Source: Tunturibacter gelidoferens
GTDB lineage: Bacteria; Acidobacteriota; Terriglobia; Terriglobales; Acidobacteriaceae
Reading direction: 5' to 3'
Assembly (NCBI RefSeq): GCF_040358255.1
Contig: NZ_CP132938.1
Location: 5,332,001 to 5,396,000 of the forward strand
Length of the DNA: 64,000 nucleotides
Below, piece by piece: positions 41,585 through 49,407 of this stretch. Position 1 is the stretch's first letter, and every line of letters starts with the position of its first letter. A model generated the notes under the pieces. The model was not told the origin of the DNA. It saw only the letters and a program-made list of their open reading frames with translations, and did no database searches. The translations under genes and the position numbers were made by a program.

Positions 41585-42322
41585 TTATGCGCTGTGCTGG
41601 TGTTGCGGTGTGGTTTTATGCACGAAGTGGTACGGAGGCCAGGGGCCGGAGAGCTGCATGCGGCAATCCTTGAGCTCGAGCGTGGCAGAGGTGTACTTGT
41701 TCTGATAACGCTCGACGGTCTTGTTGTCGATGAGGTGGGCGATGTCGAGAAGCATCTTGCCGGTGTCCATTCGCTTGCAGGTGATCTCTTCGGCTAGCGG
41801 CAGGAACATGCGGTGCATCTGGATGGAGAGGGCGCGGGCTTTGGATTGGCGCTCGCGCTGACGACTGGCGCTCTCTCGCAGACTGATCAAATACTGCTGG
41901 CCCACGGTCATGTCGCGAGTCGCGTTGCCTGGGCAGATATCGTCGACGAGGACCTTGAGATGCATCTCGGCTTTGCCGCGGAGACGCTCGACGTTGGCTT
42001 GAAAGTGACGCTGATTGGAGCGAACGGAGCGGCGCAGAGCATCGTCGTCCTGGAAGGTGGTCCCGAAGCGAAAAGGCAGAACGGTGGAGAGCTTGAAGCA
42101 GTCTGCGACGACACGTGCGTGATCTTTGGCGGCCTGTTGGTCGAGCCGTGCGCTATCTTCGGGGCTGTGTTCAGAGACGATAACGGCTAAGTCACTGGCG
42201 GGAAACAAGAACGTCTGATTACCGAAGAGCCCCGAGACATTCGTCAGGGGCATCGGGCGGCGGTGGCGGCAAAGCTCTGGGAATGCCTGTCTCTCTGCGA
42301 CGCAATACGCGTACCATGCCAT
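41585..42322 (-). CDS. GvpL/GvpF-family gas-vesicle-type protein (orphan)
   Basis: 245 residues from ATG 42322, with GGAAGGA 8 bp upstream; a longer ATG at 42343 is less good. N-terminal WYAYCVAE and the C-terminal SGPWPPYHFV are the two end signatures of GvpL/GvpF; the middle has LTNVSGLFGNQTFLFPASDLA and KLSTVLPFRFGTTF, also family-typical. In gas-vesicle loci these proteins help assemble GvpA shells. No gvpA, gvpN or other gvp gene occurs in the window, so a different role is likely. A hairpin-like GC-rich stretch lies 15 bp downstream. Confidence 0.88.
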   Translation of the reverse strand: MAWYAYCVAERQAFPELCRHRRPMPLTNVSGLFGNQTFLFPASDLAVIVSEHSPEDSARLDQQAAKDHARVVADCFKLSTVLPFRFGTTFQDDDALRRSVRSNQRHFQANVERLRGKAEMHLKVLVDDICPGNATRDMTVGQQYLISLRESASRQRERQSKARALSIQMHRMFLPLAEEITCKRMDTGKMLLDIAHLIDNKTVERYQNKYTSATLELKDCRMQLSGPWPPYHFVHKTTPQHQHSA

Positions 42323-42893
42323 AGATTTTATCCTTCCGAGCACGCTGAGGGGTCTAACCGCCCCATCAGGAAGTTGGTTATGTAACTCAAACCGATACGG
42401 AAATTTTGAAGGAGCTCTTCATTTCAATAGGTTTCTGGCCCTGAGAAGCATGCGATTTGCCGCAAACTCCGCCGAACCGAAACGGATAGTATGCCTATTG
42501 AAGTACGATTGGCAACACTTTCTTCGCCGAAAAGATGCACTATTTTGTGGGCACGCGCTTGGCCAATCTATCGAGGCCTGAAGAGGTCGTACCACCAGAT
42601 GCGATACCAGCAAGTACGCAGTTCGTGGCGAATAGAATCGCTGATCTACTTCTCGGTTGAAGTTTCTTTTGGGTTCACCGGAGGGTCTCGGTTGAAGTTT
42701 CTTTTGGGTTCACCGGAGGGTGCTCGGGAGTCCGCCACGAGGGGGGATCCGACGCGGTTATCGGCTTGGGAGCAGAATCTTCGGGGCTTGAGATGCCGAC
42801 CAGACGCAACACTTTTCCAATGACACGAACAACAGGTCGCATATTCACCTCGAAAACGTCTGAACTTCCGCTAGGCTACGCTATTTTTAACGG
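42323..42893. other. Long intergenic region with a 35-bp tandem duplication
   Basis: 571 bp between divergent GvpL/F and DUF481 genes. It includes a perfect direct duplication (42652-42721). An open frame of 110 codons at 42491-42823 is not supported: no ribosome site, no family features and a repeat of 35 bp (not a multiple of 3) inside it. A 41-codon frame (ATG 42535 to TGA 42658-42660) has weakly protein-like composition but no ribosome site. The sequence may hold the remains of a lost gene. Confidence 0.45.
42652..42721. repeat. Perfect 35-bp tandem duplication (two units)
   Basis: Units 42652-42686 and 42687-42721 are identical, each beginning CTCGGTTGAAG and ending CCGGAGGGT. This looks like a recent duplication by slippage. 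Confidence 0.92.
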
Positions 42894-44090
42894 ATGAGCC
42901 CATACTACGAAACAACCCCTGGCAACAGGCGAGGTAAGTGGCACAACCTGTTTGTCTTGAGCCTGATCTTAGGCGCCATGTTTTACCAGGCATCGACAGG
43001 ATGGGCCCAGAGCGCCGCGGCCAAACCGGCACCCGATGTGATCGTGTTTACCAATGGCGATCAGTTGACGGGAACTCTGGAGCGGGCCAACGGTGACTCT
43101 TTTGTTTTTAAGAGCGATGTGGTCGGTGAGATTACGGTGACAGCGGACAAGATCAAAGAGCTCCACAGCGGGGGTAAGTTCGTCGCGTTGAGGAACGGAG
43201 AGAAGGTCACTCGCACCTCGAAGACACCGGGAACGATCACCTATCAGGACAGCGCTGTGACGCTGGCGGACACGTCTTCCTCGAGCGTAATTGATACGGT
43301 ACCGGTGAAGGACCTTTCTGCTTTGATCGACGGAGCGACGTACACCAAAGAGGTGACCGGAAACCCGGGGATCTTCCAGGATTGGACGGGGGGGCTATCT
43401 GGTGGGGTCACGCTGGTCGAATCCACGCAGACGGGGCAGAGCTTCACCGCGGCAGTCAACCTGATACGGCTCGTCCCTTCGGTCGAGTTTCTGCCTCCAC
43501 GGACACGCGACACGATCGACGTGTTGGAGACGTATGGCAAGTTGACGCAGCCCGTGATTCCGCAGACTACGCCTCCGACTCCGGATTCCGTCGCAAAGAC
43601 GAACATCTTTCATGCGGACGCAGAGCATGACAAGTATTTGACTCCTCGACTCTATGGCTTGGTCGGTTTGTCGTATGATCACAACTTCGCGCAGGGCCTG
43701 AATCTGCAACAGATCTATGGCGCTGGTATCGGTTACACCGTCATTGAAACCCCGATTCAGGAGTTTGATGTGAAGGTGGATGTGCACTATGAAAGGCAGA
43801 ACTTCGTGCCGCCCACCGCGAGTACGGATCTGATCGGATCAAGCTTCACCGAGCTATATCACCGCACCCTGCCACGGAAGATCCTCTTCACGGAGAGCGG
43901 AACGTTTATACCGTCCTGGAACGATCCGAGCATCTATTCCGCGATCTTTGCGGCAGGTCTGCAGCTGCCGACCTACAAGCGATTCAGCCTTAACCTCAAC
44001 CTGCAGGATAACTATCTGAGCAATCCGGCGTTTGGGTACAAAGACAACAGCTTCCAGTTTGTAACTGGCGTAACGTACACGCTGAAGTAG
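42894..44090 (+). CDS. DUF481-family outer-membrane protein
   Basis: 398 residues. A signal peptide (LFVLSLILGAMFYQASTGWA, about 19-38) leads to a beta-rich N-terminal segment (VIVFTNGDQLTGTLERANGD, about 50-69) common in acidobacterial homologues. The DUF481 barrel-like region (about 150-398) ends in VTYTLK, a typical outer-membrane C-terminus. E. coli YdiY belongs to this group; function is unclear. ATG 42894 follows no strong ribosome site. A clear terminator lies 17 bp after the stop. Confidence 0.85.
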   Translation: MSPYYETTPGNRRGKWHNLFVLSLILGAMFYQASTGWAQSAAAKPAPDVIVFTNGDQLTGTLERANGDSFVFKSDVVGEITVTADKIKELHSGGKFVALRNGEKVTRTSKTPGTITYQDSAVTLADTSSSSVIDTVPVKDLSALIDGATYTKEVTGNPGIFQDWTGGLSGGVTLVESTQTGQSFTAAVNLIRLVPSVEFLPPRTRDTIDVLETYGKLTQPVIPQTTPPTPDSVAKTNIFHADAEHDKYLTPRLYGLVGLSYDHNFAQGLNLQQIYGAGIGYTVIETPIQEFDVKVDVHYERQNFVPPTASTDLIGSSFTELYHRTLPRKILFTESGTFIPSWNDPSIYSAIFAAGLQLPTYKRFSLNLNLQDNYLSNPAFGYKDNSFQFVTGVTYTLK

Positions 44091-44107
44091 CTAGTTTTAA
44101 GAGATAC

Positions 44108-44147
44108 GGCCTCGCCGCATATACTGCGTCCGAGGCCTTTTTTTTTT
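44108..44147 (+). terminator. Rho-independent terminator after the DUF481 gene
   Basis: GGCCTCG (44108-44114) and CGAGGCC (44131-44137) pair around a 16-nt loop, followed by ten T's. Confidence 0.85.
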
Positions 44148-44173
44148 GTCAGATTTCTCAGTGACGGCAGAGC

Positions 44174-44731
44174 TTATGGAGTCGGCGAGTTCAGGATCTG
44201 GGTGACCGGACCGGGTAGTTCCTTGTCCGCGTTCTTCAGGAGCAGGCTGACCTGCCACATCTCGGTATCGGAGAGTATGTGTTTGAAGGACGGCATGCCA
44301 GAGAGACGGATGCCATTGGCTACCTTCCAGTAGGTCTCGCCGGCTTCATCATCGCTGACGCCGACTACGTCGCTGGTCGCGTGTTTCTTCCAGAGCTGCG
44401 GAGTTGAGGGGAACATAGCCTTGGCGTAGGGTACATCGCGGCCAGGAGTGCCATGGCAGCTCGCGCACTGAGCACGGTAGATGTGTGCTCCGGACTCAAA
44501 GACATCTTCGCTTGTGCCGAAGGGAGCGGCTTTGGACTCGCGTTCGATGCGGGCGTCAAGAGGGAGGTGGACAATCTGCTTTTCGAAGGGGAGAGGCGAG
44601 TCGGCCACTGCGACCGGCAGCGGTCCGAACTTGAGATAGGCGAAGAGTCCCAGGGCGACAGCGACAACACCGAGCAAGAAACCAAGAAAGACTTTGCCAA
44701 AACCGCCACTGCCGCTGCTTTTTTTCGCCAT
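44174..44731 (-). CDS. Membrane-anchored cytochrome c
   Basis: 185 residues from ATG 44731, with AAGGAG 9 bp upstream. One N-terminal membrane helix (FLGFLLGVVAVALGLFAYL, about 16-34) anchors a periplasmic monohaem cytochrome c domain. Haem attaches at CASCH (about 91-95) and the distal methionine is probably in SGMPSF (about 146-151). It carries electrons in respiration. No oxidase or bc-complex genes are nearby, so the partner is unknown. Confidence 0.9.
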   Translation of the reverse strand: MAKKSSGSGGFGKVFLGFLLGVVAVALGLFAYLKFGPLPVAVADSPLPFEKQIVHLPLDARIERESKAAPFGTSEDVFESGAHIYRAQCASCHGTPGRDVPYAKAMFPSTPQLWKKHATSDVVGVSDDEAGETYWKVANGIRLSGMPSFKHILSDTEMWQVSLLLKNADKELPGPVTQILNSPTP

Positions 44732-44871
44732 CTTGAGCAAACTCCTTGGGGGTGATGGCCGCTTTGAGGGGCGGCGGATGTTCTAATAAGGGATGGCCGC
44801 AGTTGGGTTTCCAGCCCGCAGGTCTTGAGTACCACAATAGCAAAGCGAAGCTTGTGCAGGAGTAATCGTTG

Positions 44872-45606
44872 ATGTTCGGTTTTCGTTCGAGTGTAAAGAA
44901 GGTAGCAGGATTGTTGCTGGCGGGGTTGATGGCCAGCGGGGCGGTTGCGGTACAGGCACAGGTGACGCACAGGACGCGGCGGGAGTCGAGCGCCAACCGC
45001 AAGGCTCGCATTGCGCGGACGACTGCGGAGACGTACAGCCATCGGTATGAAGTTGCGGGGGGCGGCGGATACATGCGGTTCAAACCAGGCTCTTCCCTGC
45101 AGAAGAATAATGAAGTGACGTTCTGGATGTCGGGAACCTACTTCCTGAATCCGAAGCTGGGCATCATCGGAGAAGTTCGCGGGGCGTATGGAAATGCGAA
45201 GATCGGGAACAATCTAGGCTCGCCAGTAACCCTGCCCTTCAACCCGCAGATCTCGGAATACCCGTTCCTGGGCGGAGTGGCCTACCGGGTGTATGCGAAG
45301 GAGAAGATTGCTGTGACTGTGACCGGCGAAGGCGGAGCTGTTCTGGGCAAGTTTGACGGCGACGCCAAGGGTTTTCAGTCTAGGGATATCGGGGTATGGC
45401 AGGATGCGACCAAACCGGCGTTTGCCCTTGGTGCCAACTTCGACTACAACTTCTATCCGAACATCGCGTTTCGGGTTTCGCCAACCTACCTAGCGACGTT
45501 CTTCCGGTTGGATCCGACGGATCTGACTCACGGACCGCAGAGCACGATTCAGAACAACTTTGGCGTCAATGTCGGTCTGGTGTACCGGTTCGGAAAGATC
45601 AAGTAA
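44872..45606 (+). CDS. Outer-membrane beta-barrel protein
   Basis: 244 residues from ATG 44872 (TTG-ATG adjacent; GGAG upstream in TGCAGGAGTAATC). A signal peptide (AGLLLAGLMASGAVAVQA, about 12-29) is followed by a basic stretch and alternating strands typical of an eight-stranded barrel (EVAGGGGYMRF, KLGIIGEVRGAYG, FPNIAFRVSPTYLATFF-like), ending in a strand NNFGVNVGLVYRFGKIK. Similar small barrels are often called OmpW/outer membrane beta-barrel. It is divergent from the cytochrome c gene and followed by a terminator. Confidence 0.82.
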   Translation: MFGFRSSVKKVAGLLLAGLMASGAVAVQAQVTHRTRRESSANRKARIARTTAETYSHRYEVAGGGGYMRFKPGSSLQKNNEVTFWMSGTYFLNPKLGIIGEVRGAYGNAKIGNNLGSPVTLPFNPQISEYPFLGGVAYRVYAKEKIAVTVTGEGGAVLGKFDGDAKGFQSRDIGVWQDATKPAFALGANFDYNFYPNIAFRVSPTYLATFFRLDPTDLTHGPQSTIQNNFGVNVGLVYRFGKIK

Positions 45607-45623
45607 GAGTTGGTTGATTGTGA

Positions 45624-45662
45624 GCGGGTGCGGCGAGAGACTTCGCTGCACCCGTTTTTGTT
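45624..45662 (+). terminator. Rho-independent terminator after the beta-barrel gene
   Basis: GCGGGTGC (45624-45631) pairs with GCACCCG (45648-45654) around AGCGAAG-like inner pairing, followed by TTTTTGTTTT. Confidence 0.85.
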
Positions 45663-45774
45663 TTGCGCAAGAGTTGATCCTGGGATGCGGGTGAAGCAAG
45701 GCTACGTTCGACCAGAGATGCTGTGGCGCAAGTAAAATGCTGTGGCGGGAATGATTCGTAGGAGGCAGTTCGTA

Positions 45775-47298
45775 ATGGCGACGATCAAGCAGGACGACTT
45801 TATCCGGAGTGTGGCGGATGCGCTGCAATACATCAGCTTCTACCATCCGGTGGACTACATTACGAACCTTGCACGGGCCTACGAGATGGAGCAGAGCCAC
45901 GCCGCGAAGGATGCGATGGCGCAGATTCTGATCAACTCGCGGATGTGCGCCGAGGGTCATCGGCCAATCTGCCAGGACACGGGAATTGTGACGGCATTTG
46001 TGAAAGTCGGGATGGAGGTTCGGTGGGAGCCCGGCATCGGCGGCATGATGACGATGCAGGAGATGGTCGATGAGGGGGTGCGCGAGGCGTGGCGGAACGC
46101 CGATAACGTGTTGAGGCCGAGTATTCTGGAAGACCCTGCATTTACACGCAGAAATACCGGCGACAACACGCCGGCCATGGTGGTGGTCGAGTTGGTGGAG
46201 GGTGGAGAGGTGGACGTCACGGTTGCGTCGAAGGGCGGAGGCTCGGAGGCGAAGAGCAAGTTTGCGATGTTGAATCCTTCGGATTCGGTGGTGGACTGGG
46301 TGCTGAAGACAGTTCCGACGATGGGAGCGGGATGGTGTCCTCCGGGGATGCTGGGAATCGGGATCGGCGGGACCGCGGAGAAGGCGATGGTGATGGCGAA
46401 GGAGTCGCTGATGGACCCGATCGACATGCAGGAGTTGATCGCGCGGGGGGCCAAGACGAAGATCGAAGAGCTGAGGATCGAGCTGTATCACAAGGTCAAT
46501 CGGCTGGGCATCGGTGCGCAGGGGCTGGGCGGACTGACAACTGTGCTTGACGTGAAGATCATGGACTTCCCGACGCACGCGGCGAATCTGCCGATCGCCA
46601 TGATTCCGAACTGTGCGGCGACGCGGCATCTTCACTTCCACCTCGATGGCAGCGGACCAGTGATGGTGGATCCGCCGAAGCTGGATGCATGGCCGAAGCT
46701 GGAGTACGACGTGCATACAGCGCGACGGGTCGATCTGAATACCGTGACACACGACGATGTGAAGACTTGGAAGCCGGGCGAGGTGATTCTGCTCTCGGGC
46801 AAACTGCTGACCGGGCGCGACGCGGCACACAAGCGAATGACCGACATGTTGACGCGAGGCGAGAAGCTTCCGGTCGACTTCAAGAACCGGTTTATCTACT
46901 ATGTGGGGCCGGTGGAGGCGGTGCGCGATGAGGCTGTAGGACCTGCCGGACCGACGACGGCAACGCGCATGGACAAGTTCACGCGACAGATGCTGGCCGA
47001 GACTGGCCTGCTGGGGATGATCGGCAAGGCGGAGCGCGGTCCGGCAGGGATTGATGCCATTCGCGAGTTCGAGGCGGTGTATCTGATCGCGATTGGCGGC
47101 GCCGCGTATCTGGTCTCGAAGGCGATCAAGAGTTCGAAGGTCCTGGCGTTCGCCGATCTGGGGATGGAGGCGATCTACGAGTTCGACGTGCAGGATATGC
47201 CTGTGACCGTGGCGGTCGACACCAAAGGCACCAGCGTGCATACGACGGGACCGGAGGAGTGGTCGCGCAGAATCGCCGGGATTCCGATTCTGCAGTAG
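45775..47298 (+). CDS. Class I (iron-sulfur) fumarate hydratase
   Basis: Interconverts fumarate and malate in the TCA cycle with a labile 4Fe-4S cluster. The 507-residue product from ATG 45775 (AGGAGG 9 bp upstream; GTG 45742 rejected) joins the alpha part (about 1-285, with the cluster cysteine in RPICQDTG) and beta part (about 300-507, GRDAAHKRM, YVGPVEA, GPTTATRMD) in one chain, like FumA. E. coli FumA is about 40 residues longer. Other homologues are tartrate dehydratases, but no tartrate genes are present. The next gene is far (367 bp). Confidence 0.93.
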   Translation: MATIKQDDFIRSVADALQYISFYHPVDYITNLARAYEMEQSHAAKDAMAQILINSRMCAEGHRPICQDTGIVTAFVKVGMEVRWEPGIGGMMTMQEMVDEGVREAWRNADNVLRPSILEDPAFTRRNTGDNTPAMVVVELVEGGEVDVTVASKGGGSEAKSKFAMLNPSDSVVDWVLKTVPTMGAGWCPPGMLGIGIGGTAEKAMVMAKESLMDPIDMQELIARGAKTKIEELRIELYHKVNRLGIGAQGLGGLTTVLDVKIMDFPTHAANLPIAMIPNCAATRHLHFHLDGSGPVMVDPPKLDAWPKLEYDVHTARRVDLNTVTHDDVKTWKPGEVILLSGKLLTGRDAAHKRMTDMLTRGEKLPVDFKNRFIYYVGPVEAVRDEAVGPAGPTTATRMDKFTRQMLAETGLLGMIGKAERGPAGIDAIREFEAVYLIAIGGAAYLVSKAIKSSKVLAFADLGMEAIYEFDVQDMPVTVAVDTKGTSVHTTGPEEWSRRIAGIPILQ

Positions 47299-47665
47299 CT
47301 GCGTGCGACTGTTGGTCTGTGTCACAGTACCCCTCCCCCGTCGTCAAAGTGCTAAAGTATTAAAAACAGAAGGCTTAGCTTTGTACTTTAGGTGTACATT
47401 ATTCCATTCAAAGGACTTAGCGAAAAAATGTTTACTAAAAGGTAAAGGCCCCGATGGATGGTCGGGGCCTTCTCTGTTAGCTCTATCACCAGTATAGCAG
47501 TTGGGGCAGGATATTATGACAGGCGTATCTCTTTGAAACGATGATGGTTAGATTGACAGAATCGGGCAGTGGGTTAGTTTTGAACCCATTGATGTGAAGT
47601 TGCCTGTAACCCGACTTTAAGGGAACATCCGGAACTAAGCCGCGGAGTTGGGTGTCTATTCAAGG
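47299..47665. other. AT-rich intergenic region with a terminator; possible small RNA
   Basis: 367 bp after fumarase. Bases about 47340-47450 are much more AT-rich than surroundings and contain an inverted repeat CTAAAGTA (47352-47359) / TACTTTAG (47384-47391). It ends in the hairpin AAGGCCCCG / CGGGGCCTT (47445-47471). This may be just the fumarase terminator region or an independent small RNA. No credible protein frame. Confidence 0.45.
47445..47475 (+). terminator. Hairpin terminator downstream of fumarase
   Basis: AAGGCCCCG (47445-47453), 9-nt loop, CGGGGCCTT (47463-47471), followed by TCTCTGTTAG (weak T-run). Confidence 0.7.
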
Positions 47666-48127
47666 ATGACGAAGGGATTGGGGCCACTGCTTACAATGAC
47701 GGTTGGGCTTGCCGCACTTTGGATGCTTTCGAATGCATGGTCTACGCTGGGTCGGTCCGCAAGTGGAATTCCAGTCCTCTTATCTCATCAATGTAAGCGG
47801 CAGGAACTGATGAACATGGGCGACGGTAGAGAGATTTTTGTGCGCTATAGGCTTGATCACAGCAGCCTCGTGAACGACGATCTGATGCCTGTGGAAAATG
47901 ATCTACGCCGTCAAATCAGGATGATCATGGCGACCCGTCAGGAACAAGTTCTCTTCTTCTATGCCGATGAGTCATTGCCGTTCGGTCAAGTGGCCGAGGT
48001 CTTAGCAGACTTTAGGACAGATGATCCCGCACTCTGGATCGTGATTCTCACCAAAGAACAGCTGAACTCAGTCGGCCCCGCCCGCGAATACCCGCCGATC
48101 TGCTTGCAAGTCATAAATTCCGCATAG
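47666..48127 (+). CDS. ExbD/TolR-like membrane-anchored protein
   Basis: 153 residues from ATG 47666. One membrane helix (LGPLLTMTVGLAALWML, about 5-21) and a periplasmic domain with VLFFYADESLPFGQVAEVLADF (in two parts) resemble the ExbD/TolR fold, which works with ExbB/TolQ motors. Similarity is partial, so the call is tentative. No exbB, tolQ or tonB gene is adjacent. Codon use looks less GC-biased than neighbours. Start is uncertain (TTG 47648 possible). Confidence 0.6.
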   Translation: MTKGLGPLLTMTVGLAALWMLSNAWSTLGRSASGIPVLLSHQCKRQELMNMGDGREIFVRYRLDHSSLVNDDLMPVENDLRRQIRMIMATRQEQVLFFYADESLPFGQVAEVLADFRTDDPALWIVILTKEQLNSVGPAREYPPICLQVINSA

Positions 48128-48308
48128 CTCGCGTCGTCTCGGACTGCGGAATTCGCTACGTGGATAAGCACCTCAGGGTCGGAGTTCACGGAAACGGGGT
48201 TACGGTAGCAAGCGTTGGCAACCCGGAGCGGGTCGTGCTGCGCACGATGCCCACCTTAGCGACGATGAGACCGTCATGAAGATGGGGCACCCGAATTCCA
48301 GGGCTCTG

Positions 48309-49001
48309 CTAAGTGATGCGGGAGGGGTGCTCTGTCGGAGGCACAGGCTTGGGCTTCCGGCTGAGGACGAAGCTGCGACGCTTGCGGCGTTTGTCGGAGG
48401 CGTGGTCGATCTTCTTCCAGAAGCCGATGAAGTAGTCGATCGCGGAGATGATGGAGACGATGGTCATCCAGTAGATAGCGGTGACGGCGATGAAGTGGAC
48501 GCCGACGATATAGCCGCCCCAGTTCCAGTAGTCCCAACGGTGCGCGAGGATGGCCGCGACGACCGAGACAATCTGGATGACGGTCTTGAGCTTTCCGATC
48601 TCGCTGGCTTCGATGGTGAAGCCTTCTGTGGCAGCGATGCTGCGGAGACCTGAGACCAGGAACTCGCGTCCGATAACCAGGACCGCGATCCAGGGCGGCA
48701 CTACGCGGGGGTTATAGGCCACCAGGATGATGTAGGCGGCAGTGACCATGAGCTTGTCGGCCAAGGGGTCGAGCAGCATGCCCATGGTGGTGATCTGTTT
48801 GCGGCGGCGGGCGAGGTAGCCGTCGAGGCCGTCGGTAATGGCGGCAAGGATGAAGACGATGCTGGCGATGATCTCCTGTTCGCCGCCGCGGAGGCCTACC
48901 GCTCCGTGTCCGCCGGTGAAGGGGAAGGCGGGCGAGAGTATCCAGATGAGCAGAGGAACGCATGCGATACGGCTCATCGTGATGGAGTTGGGCAGGTTCA
49001 T
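48309..49001 (-). CDS. pgsA: CDP-diacylglycerol--glycerol-3-phosphate 3-phosphatidyltransferase
   Basis: Inner-membrane enzyme making phosphatidylglycerophosphate, the precursor of phosphatidylglycerol and cardiolipin. The 230-residue protein has the CDP-alcohol phosphotransferase motif D-G-L-D-G-Y-L-A-R...G...D...D (TDGLDGYLARRR and MGMLLDPLADK, about 58-88) and about five membrane segments. The C-terminal tail is basic, about 30 residues longer than many homologues. It is convergent with the ExbD-like gene. Confidence 0.93.
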   Translation of the reverse strand: MNLPNSITMSRIACVPLLIWILSPAFPFTGGHGAVGLRGGEQEIIASIVFILAAITDGLDGYLARRRKQITTMGMLLDPLADKLMVTAAYIILVAYNPRVVPPWIAVLVIGREFLVSGLRSIAATEGFTIEASEIGKLKTVIQIVSVVAAILAHRWDYWNWGGYIVGVHFIAVTAIYWMTIVSIISAIDYFIGFWKKIDHASDKRRKRRSFVLSRKPKPVPPTEHPSRIT

Positions 49002-49407
49002 CGAGAGGTTACACAGTCCGCAGCAGGAGTACGCGGCACACTAGCATTCTGCCACAGTAAGACGCGTGAAAGTGGGAAAGGCTAAAGGCAGCCTGAGTTT
49101 GCGGGGCGCGCTTCCTCTTGAGCATAGTCCGACTTTCCGGCGCAGGAGTGGCTTTGGTTGGCTGTTGGCACCGCGCACGTCAAGCGCTGCGCCCGTCTGC
49201 GGCCACGATGGGTAGGAACGGCATCCTCCTAGACGGCTATCGACAAGATAGCTGAGGTCTTTAGCGGAATATGCCGGCGTTTTCGACGACTCTGAGGTTC
49301 GTTTTCCATACCCGCAAGGGAAAGGGCTCTTACATAAACCCTTTCCTGTCAGAAGCCCCTCTCCGTTCATTCGACGACGCCGATAGAGAAGTAGTCCGAG
49401 CGTCGAT
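49002..49407. other. Intergenic region between pgsA and the FG-GAP gene
   Basis: 406 bp between divergent genes. Two hairpins: GCTATC-GACAA-GATAGC (49236-49252) and GGAAAGGG / CCCTTTCC (49319-49346) with a 12-nt loop. They lie in the likely 5' leader of the downstream gene. No riboswitch class is recognised. The minus-strand open frame here (49041-49433) has no protein-like character. Confidence 0.4.

Noticed and set aside
42491..42823. 110-codon frame in the GvpL/F-DUF481 gap
   Set aside because: Contains a 35-bp duplication that would shift the frame in a single-copy ancestor; no ribosome site.
45490..47325. 611-codon frame antisense to fumarase
   Set aside because: Shadow of the class I fumarase gene, with no motif.
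48128..48308. Open stretch of about 50 codons after the ExbD-like gene
   Set aside because: No start codon or ribosome site, no recognisable similarity; likely chance.
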